From contig JBDHXV010000004.1 in assembly GCA_039810885.1 (NCBI GenBank), positions 32,946 through 96,945 on the forward strand: a stretch of 64,000 nucleotides of DNA, written 5' to 3'. Positions 43,122 to 50,142 of the stretch are shown here, piece by piece. The position numbers were made by a program, and so were the translations under genes. Origin of the DNA: BJGO01 sp039810885. GTDB taxonomy: Bacteria; Bacteroidota; Bacteroidia; Chitinophagales; UBA10324. Positions within the stretch are counted from its first letter, which is position 1. Every line of letters starts with the position of its first letter. Under the pieces are notes generated by a model, which saw only the letters and a list, made by a program, of their open reading frames with translations, was not told where the DNA came from and made no database searches.

Positions 43122-43592
43122 TCACTTTGGTGATGGTGGTGGGGGAGGCTGCCCATTAACCGGGCGGTTGCGAAACTCTTTCAACAACTCCATTCTAAAG
43201 GAGCGTTCGGCACGAAGCAATAAGGCGACTTTTCGAATTGGCAATACCTTTTTATACTCTGCGATATACTTCTTTCTTAGATCGAGCTCTATTTGTTGGA
43301 ATTGCATTTCGTTATCAATAAGTTTAGAAATATCTGCATCCGATAATGAATCAATATTCATTTTAACATTAGCTAAATCAGCTTTATGATTTTTGCGGAT
43401 GCTTTCAAGTTCATCGCTGAACTTATTATAGACGGGCCAAAATTGTTGTGCTTCTGCTGTTGTAAGGTTAAGTTCTTTAGTAAGATAGGCAATCTTCAGT
43501 GATTCAATTTCTTCTTTGCGCTTACGTTGTTGGGCATGTGTGGTGTTGATGAGGGAGTATGTCATCAACAGGAGGATGATTGAGGTTCTCAT
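43122..43592 (-). CDS. Spy/CpxP-like periplasmic protein
   Basis: A 156-residue helical exported protein; the signal peptide ends near THAQ. LNLTTAEAQQFWPVYNKFSD is the LTxxQ-type motif that CpxP and Spy-family proteins carry. The mature part is highly charged and helical (KNHKADLANVKMNID; QQIELDLRKKY), and the C-terminus is a Pro-rich tail (GQPPPPPSPK). Proteins of this type lie beside ECF sigma factors in Bacteroidota and are sometimes annotated as sigma-factor sensors. It is 24 bases downstream of the putative anti-sigma gene. A chaperone or sensing role is inferred. Confidence 0.8.
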   Translation of the reverse strand: MRTSIILLLMTYSLINTTHAQQRKRKEEIESLKIAYLTKELNLTTAEAQQFWPVYNKFSDELESIRKNHKADLANVKMNIDSLSDADISKLIDNEMQFQQIELDLRKKYIAEYKKVLPIRKVALLLRAERSFRMELLKEFRNRPVNGQPPPPPSPK

Positions 43593-43616
43593 GATATAAA
43601 TTGGTTTTTTTAGTTA

Positions 43617-44159
43617 TTAAAATGATGACCAATCTTCTGCACTAAAGTCATATTGCATTAAGGTTTGCTCATCGATTATAAATTCTGATGGAATGAATGA
43701 AAGAGCGGAATGGGTATCGTCCAGGATATCCTCAATTGGAACATATTCAATATTCTGTTGTACAAGCTCATTTAGTTCCTCATTGTTTATGGAAGAGAAT
43801 GTGCTCTCTTGTTGGATAGCCTTTTCTTTAAATATTGGATAACTACTAAGTATTAAAGCGAATGTTGCTGCTGCTACATACAACCATCTGCCAATGATGG
43901 AATAACGCGATGCTTGCTTTTCTGAGTGTATTGTTCTCTTAATGATGCATTTTGAAAGTTGTTCAAAATAATTATCCGGTGTGTAGAACAGATTGTTGTC
44001 TGACTGTATTTGCTCTTTCAATCGGGTTTCGCTTAATATTAATTCTTTTGTCTTATCAAAATAATTGCTATGAACAGAAAATGGATTCTTTTTTTGCAGT
44101 GAATTGAACTCTTCGTTCTTATTTAATTCTTCTTTATCTGAATAAATTTTCTTTTTCAT
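43617..44159 (-). CDS. Putative anti-sigma factor, single-pass membrane protein
   Basis: A 180-residue protein with an acidic, helical cytoplasmic half (about 1-83), one membrane helix (about 88-106, LYVAAATFALILSSYPIF) and an acidic extracytoplasmic tail (about 107-180). This topology, directly downstream of an ECF sigma factor (39-base gap) and upstream of a Spy-like gene, is the usual setting of an anti-sigma factor. It shows no HxxxCxxC zinc motif, so it is not a classical ZAS protein, and no named domain was recognised. The role rests on topology and position. Confidence 0.75.
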   Translation of the reverse strand: MKKKIYSDKEELNKNEEFNSLQKKNPFSVHSNYFDKTKELILSETRLKEQIQSDNNLFYTPDNYFEQLSKCIIKRTIHSEKQASRYSIIGRWLYVAAATFALILSSYPIFKEKAIQQESTFSSINNEELNELVQQNIEYVPIEDILDDTHSALSFIPSEFIIDEQTLMQYDFSAEDWSSF

Positions 44160-44198
44160 TGTAAACTGTGTTATATGACTTCGTGATGATGGTATAGT

Positions 44199-44744
44199 TT
44201 AATGATTCAATAAAAATTCTTCTACTTTTTTTACGGCGTGATGGTAGCTTGCTTTCAATGCTCCTTCCGATGTTTCGAGAATTTGGCTCATTTCCATATA
44301 GGGCATTTCATCGAAATAGCGCAGGTTAAATACTAAACGTTGCTTTTCGGGTAAGCGTAGTATAGCTTGTTGTAATTTCCATTCTGCAACCGTGGCGTCA
44401 AAATTTTTATCTGCCTTGAGAGTAGTTAATAAATATTCATCGCTGTTATCTATGCTGACTGTTGCATATCTTTTCTTTTTATTTAAAAATGTAATACTCT
44501 CATTGGTTGCAATGCGATAGAGCCAAGTGTATAATTGAGAGTTGCCTTTAAATGCGCTCAAACTCTTCCATACCCGAATGAATGTATTCTGAATCACATC
44601 ATCGGCATCATCATGAGAAATCACTATGCGGCGTACATACCAATACAATTTTTGCTGATAACGTTCAACAATTATCGTAAAAGCGCGGTGGCGCGTGGCC
44701 GAGTCTTGAAATTGAGCAATTATTTCTTCATCTGATAGCATCAT
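44199..44744 (-). CDS. ECF-type RNA polymerase sigma factor
   Basis: A 181-residue sigma-70 family group IV factor. Region 2 (about 20-95): FTIIVERYQQKLYWYVRRI, DADDVIQNTFIRVWK with the -10 contact helix, and YTWLYRIATNESITFLNKKK. Region 4 (about 120-175): LPEKQRLVFNLRYFDEMPYM and ALKASYHHAVKKVEEFL for -35 recognition. Two Met codons open the frame; either could start translation. It heads the sigma/anti-sigma/Spy-like unit. Its own promoter region overlaps the end of the transketolase gene, where a -7-like box differs from consensus. Targets are likely to include the operon itself. Confidence 0.92.
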   Translation of the reverse strand: MMLSDEEIIAQFQDSATRHRAFTIIVERYQQKLYWYVRRIVISHDDADDVIQNTFIRVWKSLSAFKGNSQLYTWLYRIATNESITFLNKKKRYATVSIDNSDEYLLTTLKADKNFDATVAEWKLQQAILRLPEKQRLVFNLRYFDEMPYMEMSQILETSEGALKASYHHAVKKVEEFLLNH

Positions 44745-44768
44745 AATCTAGATGCCGGCAAAAGCAAA

Positions 44769-45785
44769 TTAGTTCTTGCGGGTAAGTACCGTTAACGCAG
44801 CCGTAATAATATTCGGTGTGTCGATACCATACTTTGTCAACAACTCTTCCGGCTTACCGCTTTCTCCAAAAACATCATTAACCGCAACCATTTCTACAGG
44901 GCAAGGGTAGTTTGCAGACAATACTGATGCTATGGATTCACCTAAACCGCCATTGCGTTGATGTTCTTCAGCTGTTACCACACATTTTGTTTTGCGAGCA
45001 CTTCTTAAGACTTCTTCCGTATCTAAAGGTTTAATGGTGTGAATATTTATTACCTCTGCACTTATACCCCGTTCCGCTAAGGAGCGTGCTGCCTCGATTG
45101 CTTTCCATACTAAATGCCCACAGGCAAAGATGCTTACATCACTACCTTCAATTAATATTTGCGCTTTACCTATGATAAACGGCTGGCTCTCTGAGGTAAA
45201 ATTAGCTACCTTAGGACGACCAAAGCGCAGATATACTGGGCCCTTATGAGAGGCTATGGCTATGGTTGCCAGTTTAGTTTGGTTAAAATCGCAAGGGACA
45301 ATAACGCACATGCCCGGTAACATCTTCATCATACCGATATCTTCCAGAATCTGGTGTGTGGCTCCATCCTCGCCAAGTGTTAATCCTGCATGCGATGCAC
45401 ATATTTTAACATTCTTACCGGAGTATGCAATAGATTGACGAATCTGATCGTAAACACGTCCAGTAGAAAAGTTGGCGAAGGTTCCGGTATAAGGAATTTT
45501 ACCTCCTATAGTAAGTCCGGCCGCAACCCCCATCATATTCGCTTCTGCAATTCCAACCTGAATAAATCTGTCGGGGAATGTTTTTATAAACTCATCGATT
45601 CTAAGCGATCCGGCTAAGTCTGCTGCAAGAGCAACAACCTCTGAGTTTTGTTTGGCCGCTTCTAACAAGCCTGCGCCATAACCGGCACGAGTTTCTTTTT
45701 TGTCTTTGTCGGAATATTCAAAAAGGCGCGGGTCAAAGTCTTTCGCTGACGGTGCCCCCGGATGTGATGGTGATGTTGCGCTCAA
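44769..45785 (-). CDS. Transketolase C-terminal subunit (split transketolase)
   Basis: A 338-residue protein equal to the pyrimidine-binding plus C-terminal domains of transketolase. ETRAGYGAGLLEAAK and ALAADLAGSLRIDEF begin the PYR domain, and AGLTLGEDGATHQILEDIGMM is the cofactor-contact region typical of this half. Split transketolases need a separate N-terminal (PP-binding) partner, usually the adjacent gene. Here the upstream gene is a VWA protein, so the partner is absent from the window. The only available start is TTG at 45783-45785, which gives a 53-base overlap with the VWA gene; residues 1-26 are low-complexity and non-homologous. Function in the pentose phosphate pathway is inferred. 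Confidence 0.85.
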   Translation of the reverse strand: MSATSPSHPGAPSAKDFDPRLFEYSDKDKKETRAGYGAGLLEAAKQNSEVVALAADLAGSLRIDEFIKTFPDRFIQVGIAEANMMGVAAGLTIGGKIPYTGTFANFSTGRVYDQIRQSIAYSGKNVKICASHAGLTLGEDGATHQILEDIGMMKMLPGMCVIVPCDFNQTKLATIAIASHKGPVYLRFGRPKVANFTSESQPFIIGKAQILIEGSDVSIFACGHLVWKAIEAARSLAERGISAEVINIHTIKPLDTEEVLRSARKTKCVVTAEEHQRNGGLGESIASVLSANYPCPVEMVAVNDVFGESGKPEELLTKYGIDTPNIITAALTVLTRKN

Positions 45786-47160
45786 TGGTGTCTGTAGTTT
45801 TTTTTGCTGATTTGTAACGGTATAATATTTTGTATGTGCCGGGTTGCAAAGCTAAAGTCTCTGTGCCGCTGTTTCGAGATAACTCATATAATTTTTTCCA
45901 CTCGTTATCCTCAAAATAGAAAATGCTGCCATAACCCATTTGCTGTTTCAACAAGTTAACAATGCCGGGAACCGGTATTTCAATAGTTGTAGTCTTACTT
46001 TGGTCAATGTTGATGTTATTCATCTTTAAACGTGGCAGGGTCATAAATTCCAAATCATAGTTGCCGCAGAGGTACTTTTCAGAGCTGTTGATTTGCTGTA
46101 CATGAAGCGTTCCGTAACTGTCTCTTTCTCTAATGATGCACTTGAGTTTATTGTTAATCGTATTGTTAATAGTGCCCCCGCTAAGTTTTAACTCTAAGAA
46201 GCCTTGGCCTGCAGGGACTTCAATCCATGTGTTTTGTTCTTTTTCTATCTTGATGTTCTTCTTCTCCACTTGTGGTATAGTGTGTACAACAAGATTGTAT
46301 GACGTAACAGGATCAATATTAATGGTATCGGGAACTCCTCGATAGGTTAATGTATGATAGATATTGTATTTTGTGAATCCTGTAGTAGCATCATAAAACG
46401 TCATATTGACATCGGTTTCTGTTGGCTTATTATTTTTGTCTAATAGTGCCACCTGCACTGTTGCCGGCGATAATATTGTTTGAATAATGCTTGATAAGTT
46501 CTGCTTGAATTCTTCCGGTTCTTTGGGATTCAGATAGTTACCTATACATTCAAATTTGGCATTTAACTTTTCATCAATATTCATCCCTATGATAAAGGGT
46601 TTTAACACGACTCGATTTTTTTGCAAAGCGGCAGAAACAAGACAGGGATCGTACCCGCACGACTCGACTCCATCTGTTATTATAATAATAACATTGCGTG
46701 CCGAAGAATCTTTGGGAAAATCATTTGCCGATTGCTCTAATGAATAGCCAAGTGGGGTAACTCCGTTTGGTGAAAGCTTTTTAATAAAATCTTTGATGTA
46801 ATAGGCATTATCCTTACCGAAAGGCACACAAAGTTTTGAATCTTTACAATCATTTAATACAACAGGGCTTTGAAAGCCATAAACGCGCAGCGCTAACTCC
46901 ACATTTTGTTTGCGTTTTAATGTATCTATTATATCTATTAATGCTTGCTTGGCAATAGAAATACGATCGGGGCCTGCCTCAATCACATCTTTTCTTCCAC
47001 TCCAACTTTCACTCATGCTCCCCGAATCATCGAAGATGAATAAGATTCGAGTGGTTCGCTCTTGCTTTACGGTTACGGATTGTGCTTCAACTGCCTTCAT
47101 CAAAAGGCAAGTCAAAGAGCAACTGCAAATAGCGAAGAGTATAAAAGTCTTGAATGTCAT
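45733..47160 (-). CDS. Secreted VWA-domain protein
   Basis: A 475-residue protein with a signal peptide ending near VEAQ. The von Willebrand A domain (about 36-220) has an intact MIDAS: Asp44-x-Ser46-x-Ser48 in DDSGSMS, plus NVIIIITDGVESCGYDPC and a paired-cysteine region (KDSKLCVPFG). The rest (about 225-475) is a set of beta-sandwich-like repeats (for example TVQVALLDKNNKPTETDVN and LELKLSGG), as seen in secreted VWA proteins. A run of eight A on the coding strand (T8 at 45798-45805) lies near the 3' end. It probably binds ligands or metal at the cell surface. Its end overlaps the transketolase gene. Confidence 0.82.
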   Translation of the reverse strand: MTFKTFILFAICSCSLTCLLMKAVEAQSVTVKQERTTRILFIFDDSGSMSESWSGRKDVIEAGPDRISIAKQALIDIIDTLKRKQNVELALRVYGFQSPVVLNDCKDSKLCVPFGKDNAYYIKDFIKKLSPNGVTPLGYSLEQSANDFPKDSSARNVIIIITDGVESCGYDPCLVSAALQKNRVVLKPFIIGMNIDEKLNAKFECIGNYLNPKEPEEFKQNLSSIIQTILSPATVQVALLDKNNKPTETDVNMTFYDATTGFTKYNIYHTLTYRGVPDTINIDPVTSYNLVVHTIPQVEKKNIKIEKEQNTWIEVPAGQGFLELKLSGGTINNTINNKLKCIIRERDSYGTLHVQQINSSEKYLCGNYDLEFMTLPRLKMNNINIDQSKTTTIEIPVPGIVNLLKQQMGYGSIFYFEDNEWKKLYELSRNSGTETLALQPGTYKILYRYKSAKKTTDTIERNITITSGGTVSERL

Positions 47161-47260
47161 TGAGGTTAATGTTAATGACTCTGTACTTAACGAACAAATG
47201 CCGCACTATATGATATGCCCTTTGCTACAGTGCCTGATTCACTATTATATACACTCCGGG

Positions 47261-47713
47261 CTACTCTCGCTGACGGCTATCCATGCAGATCGTTACAGGG
47301 CCATCATTGATTAAGTGAACTTTCATGTCGGCTCCAAATACTCCGCTCGAGATATTTTGCCCGATAGCGTGTTTCAATGTGCTTTTAAAATATTCATACA
47401 ATGGAGCCGCTTGCTCTGGCCTGGCGGCACGGATAAAAGACGGACGGGTTCCTTTCTCGTACGAAGCGTGTAAAGTAAATTGACTGATTAAAAGTATTTC
47501 TCCCTTTACATCTAAAACAGATAGATTCATCTTCCCATCTAAGTCAGGAAAGATTCGTAGCCCTGTAATTTTTTTTACAAGCCAGTCTGCATCTGCATTG
47601 CCATCGGCGTGCTCTATACCGAGCAGAATGGTTAATCCTTGCTTAATGCTGCCTGTTAACTTACCATCTGAAAAAACAGAGGCTTCACTTACCCGTTGAA
47701 TAACTACCCGCAT
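47261..47713 (-). CDS. dtd: D-aminoacyl-tRNA deacylase
   Basis: Clears D-amino acids (and glycine) mischarged on tRNA. The 150-residue protein starts MRVVIQRVSEASV and has the two family signatures: SQFTLHASYEKGTRPSF and the GP motif NDGPVTICMDS that builds the cross-subunit active site. Length is standard. It follows rsgA by 3 bases, so it is the last gene of the pcrB-rsgA-dtd operon. Confidence 0.95.
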   Translation of the reverse strand: MRVVIQRVSEASVFSDGKLTGSIKQGLTILLGIEHADGNADADWLVKKITGLRIFPDLDGKMNLSVLDVKGEILLISQFTLHASYEKGTRPSFIRAARPEQAAPLYEYFKSTLKHAIGQNISSGVFGADMKVHLINDGPVTICMDSRQRE

Positions 47714-47716
47714 AAT

Positions 47717-48652
47717 TCAGTCGTAAATTTTTTCGTCTGTTTCAAGCTCATTAATAATTCCAAGATAACTATTGTAACGCGAAGGTGCTATTTGGCCTGC
47801 TTCTAAGGCTTTTGTTACTGCACACCCCGGCTCATTTATGTGCAGGCAGTTATTAAATCTACATTGATGCAATAGGTGCTCCATCTCGGGAAAATAATGT
47901 GAAACCTCTTCTTTCTCTATATCAAGTATGCCAAATTCTTTAATGCCCGGGCTGTCTATAACTTCACCCCCGAAGGGTAATTCAAATACTTCTGCAAAGG
48001 TGGTGGTGTGTGTACCCTTTTGATTAAAGCCGGAAAGATCTCCGGTACGAAGGTTTAACCCCGGAGCTAATAAATTTATCAGCGTTGACTTTCCTACGCC
48101 CGAGTTGCCTGAAAGTAAGGTGAATTTATTTTGCAGGCACGATTGAACAGCATCTATTCCTTCTTTTGTGTGCGATGAAAGATGGAAAACCGGATATCCA
48201 ATTTTAGAATATGTGTCGGTTAACAATTTTAACTGCTGCTGATCTGCCGCATTATGTAAATCCGTTTTATTAAAAACAATTATGGCTGGTATATGATAGG
48301 CTCCGGCTGTAACTAAAAAACGATCAATGAATCCCACAGGTGTCATAGGTTGTGAAATTGCTGCAACAATTAGTACCTGATCAAGGTTTGCTGCAAGAAT
48401 GTGCTCTGCTGTTCTATGACGAGATGATTGCCGAATGATATAATTATTTCGTGGCAATATGTCTCGGATCACGTAATCGTTGCCATGCACATCTTTTTCA
48501 AGTGTAATCCAGTCGCCTATGACGACGGGGTTTGTAGAGCGACGATCTACTAAGCGCAACTTTCCTTTAATGCGGCAAGGTACAAGTATGTTATCCTCTG
48601 TTTTTACTTGATACCAACTACCTGTTGCTTTGACAACCCGAGCCTTCATCAT
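47717..48652 (-). CDS. rsgA: Ribosome small-subunit-dependent GTPase RsgA
   Basis: A circularly permuted GTPase that checks 30S subunit maturation. The 311-residue protein has an N-terminal OB fold (about 1-75), then the G domain in order G4 FNKTD (127-131), G1 SGNSGVGKST (181-190) and G3 DSPG (about 235), and a C-terminal zinc domain with CRFNNCLHINEPGC. It begins 3 bases after the prenylglyceryl-phosphate synthase gene. ATG at 48652 is followed by a second Met. Cotranscription with dtd is clear from the 4-base gap. Confidence 0.95.
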   Translation of the reverse strand: MMKARVVKATGSWYQVKTEDNILVPCRIKGKLRLVDRRSTNPVVIGDWITLEKDVHGNDYVIRDILPRNNYIIRQSSRHRTAEHILAANLDQVLIVAAISQPMTPVGFIDRFLVTAGAYHIPAIIVFNKTDLHNAADQQQLKLLTDTYSKIGYPVFHLSSHTKEGIDAVQSCLQNKFTLLSGNSGVGKSTLINLLAPGLNLRTGDLSGFNQKGTHTTTFAEVFELPFGGEVIDSPGIKEFGILDIEKEEVSHYFPEMEHLLHQCRFNNCLHINEPGCAVTKALEAGQIAPSRYNSYLGIINELETDEKIYD

Positions 48653-48655
48653 ACC

Positions 48656-49405
48656 CTAAACAGCAGCAAAATGATGAACACTATCCGCAATGCTTCGGAT
48701 AAGTGCAGTATCTTTTTCTATGGCGTTACCAACCACAATAATATCTGCCCCTGCTGCACAAGCACGAATCGCCTTTTCAGATGTATTGATACCGCCTCCA
48801 ATAATTAACGGGCATTGTATGTGTTGTTTAACCATACGTATCATACGTGGCGATACCGGATTGATTGCTCCACTTCCTGCATCCATAAAAATAAGTTTCA
48901 TACCAAGGAGCTCGCCTGCAACCGCTGTACTTACTGCTATTTCAACTTTATCTGAAGGTATAGGTTTCGTTTGGCTTACATAGGTTACCGAAGTCTCACG
49001 ACCACCATCAATTAAAATATAGCCTGTGGGTATAATCTCCAGTTTGCTTTCCTTCAGCTTAATAGCCACCTCTACATGTTGACTAATCAGCCACTCGGGA
49101 TTTCGACCGGAGATAAGTGATAGTAACAATAAGGCATCTGCCTTAGCAGAGATTTGTTTGTTTCCTCCGGGAAATAGAATTACAGGAATATCACATCGTT
49201 CTTTAACACATTGTACACAATACTCAAACTTATCGTGTAGAATTAAACTGCCTCCGACGAAAATAAAATCTACTCCACAATCTGCCGCCATATCAATGGT
49301 TCTGTTTAACTGCGGTTGAGAAACTTTATCGGGATCGATCAACACGGCAAAACATTTACCTCCTTTCGTTTGGTTTGTTTTTATGGTTGAGAATATTTCT
49401 TGCAT
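48656..49405 (-). CDS. pcrB: Geranylgeranylglyceryl/heptaprenylglyceryl phosphate synthase (PcrB family)
   Basis: A TIM-barrel prenyltransferase of 249 residues that joins sn-glycerol 1-phosphate to an isoprenoid diphosphate, making an ether-linked lipid of archaeal stereochemistry. Family motifs are clear: FAVLIDPDKVS at the N-terminus, FIFVGGSLI, IPTGYILIDGG with the glycerol-phosphate binding residues, MDAGSGA, and LIIGGGINTSEKA with GADIIVVGNAIE for phosphate binding. Bacteroidota are known to carry such enzymes although their membranes are bacterial. It heads an operon with rsgA and dtd from the promoter at 49414. The chain length and use of the product are not known. Confidence 0.9.
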   Translation of the reverse strand: MQEIFSTIKTNQTKGGKCFAVLIDPDKVSQPQLNRTIDMAADCGVDFIFVGGSLILHDKFEYCVQCVKERCDIPVILFPGGNKQISAKADALLLLSLISGRNPEWLISQHVEVAIKLKESKLEIIPTGYILIDGGRETSVTYVSQTKPIPSDKVEIAVSTAVAGELLGMKLIFMDAGSGAINPVSPRMIRMVKQHIQCPLIIGGGINTSEKAIRACAAGADIIVVGNAIEKDTALIRSIADSVHHFAAV

Positions 49406-49413
49406 GAATACAA

Positions 49414-49440
49414 CAAACCTAATAAAAAATGAAAAATCAA
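49414..49440 (-). promoter_or_regulatory. Promoter of the pcrB-rsgA-dtd operon
   Basis: Minus-strand TTG (49438-49440), 16-base spacer and TAGGTTTG (49414-49421). The -7 element is 8 bases upstream of the ATG at 49405, so the leader is short. Confidence 0.5.
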
Positions 49441-49467
49441 TTTGCCGATAAAGTGCTGCTCGCGTTA

Positions 49468-50091
49468 TTACTTAGGGAATATTTTATTTAATGCTTCAGT
49501 ACGTGAATTGACCTGAAGCTTGTCGTATATGTTTCTTACGTGTGTTCGTATCGTTTCAGTGCTGAGAAATATCTGGCTTGCTATTTCTTTGTACCGTAAC
49601 CCTTTTGCCAATAGGGTGAGTATTTCTTTTTCGCGAGGTGAAAGTTTTTGTAACTCGTTGTTGCCTTCAATATTATTAAATGAAGATACCACTTTGCGGG
49701 CAATATGACTACTCATAGGAGACCCTCCGTTGTATAAATCAATAATTGCATCAAGAAGTTTTGCCGGTTCGGTTGTTTTCGCCATATATCCGGTTGCTCC
49801 TGCCTTCAATGCTTTAAAAACTAACTCAGAGTCTTCAAATGAAGTGCAAATCATAAACTGAACTTTGGGGCAATGGGGCTTTAGTCGTTCAATACATTGT
49901 ATGCCGTCAATACCGGGTAAATGAATATCCATAAGAACTACATCAACAGGCACATTAGGAATTTCAAGTAGTGCCGATTCCGCATCGGCATAGGTATGGC
50001 TACATCGAATGCCTGCTGCTCCATTGATATGTTGCGCAATGTTGTTACGCAACTCATTCTCATCTTCTATAATAGCTACTTCAATTGGCAT
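49468..50091 (-). CDS. NarL/FixJ-family response regulator
   Basis: A 207-residue regulator with an N-terminal receiver domain (about 1-120; acceptor Asp55 in VVLMDIHLP, acidic pair at EDE 9-12, and the Lys of GYMAKT) and a LuxR-type helix-turn-helix (about 145-205; LSPREKEILTLLAKGLRYKE and TIRTHVRNIYDKL). It follows the histidine kinase gene by 51 bases in the same direction, so the two form a two-component pair. A consensus -7 element lies almost on top of its start. Confidence 0.93.
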   Translation of the reverse strand: MPIEVAIIEDENELRNNIAQHINGAAGIRCSHTYADAESALLEIPNVPVDVVLMDIHLPGIDGIQCIERLKPHCPKVQFMICTSFEDSELVFKALKAGATGYMAKTTEPAKLLDAIIDLYNGGSPMSSHIARKVVSSFNNIEGNNELQKLSPREKEILTLLAKGLRYKEIASQIFLSTETIRTHVRNIYDKLQVNSRTEALNKIFPK

Positions 50092-50095
50092 AAGG

Positions 50096-50103
50096 CAAAT
50101 GTA
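50096..50103 (-). promoter_or_regulatory. Possible near-leaderless promoter of the response regulator
   Basis: Minus-strand TACATTTG fits TAnnTTTG but ends only 4 bases before the ATG at 50091. Transcription from it would give a nearly leaderless mRNA. Confidence 0.3.
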
Positions 50104-50142
50104 ATCTGTCTGGCTTGAGGAAGTTCTACATTGAAGTAGTAA

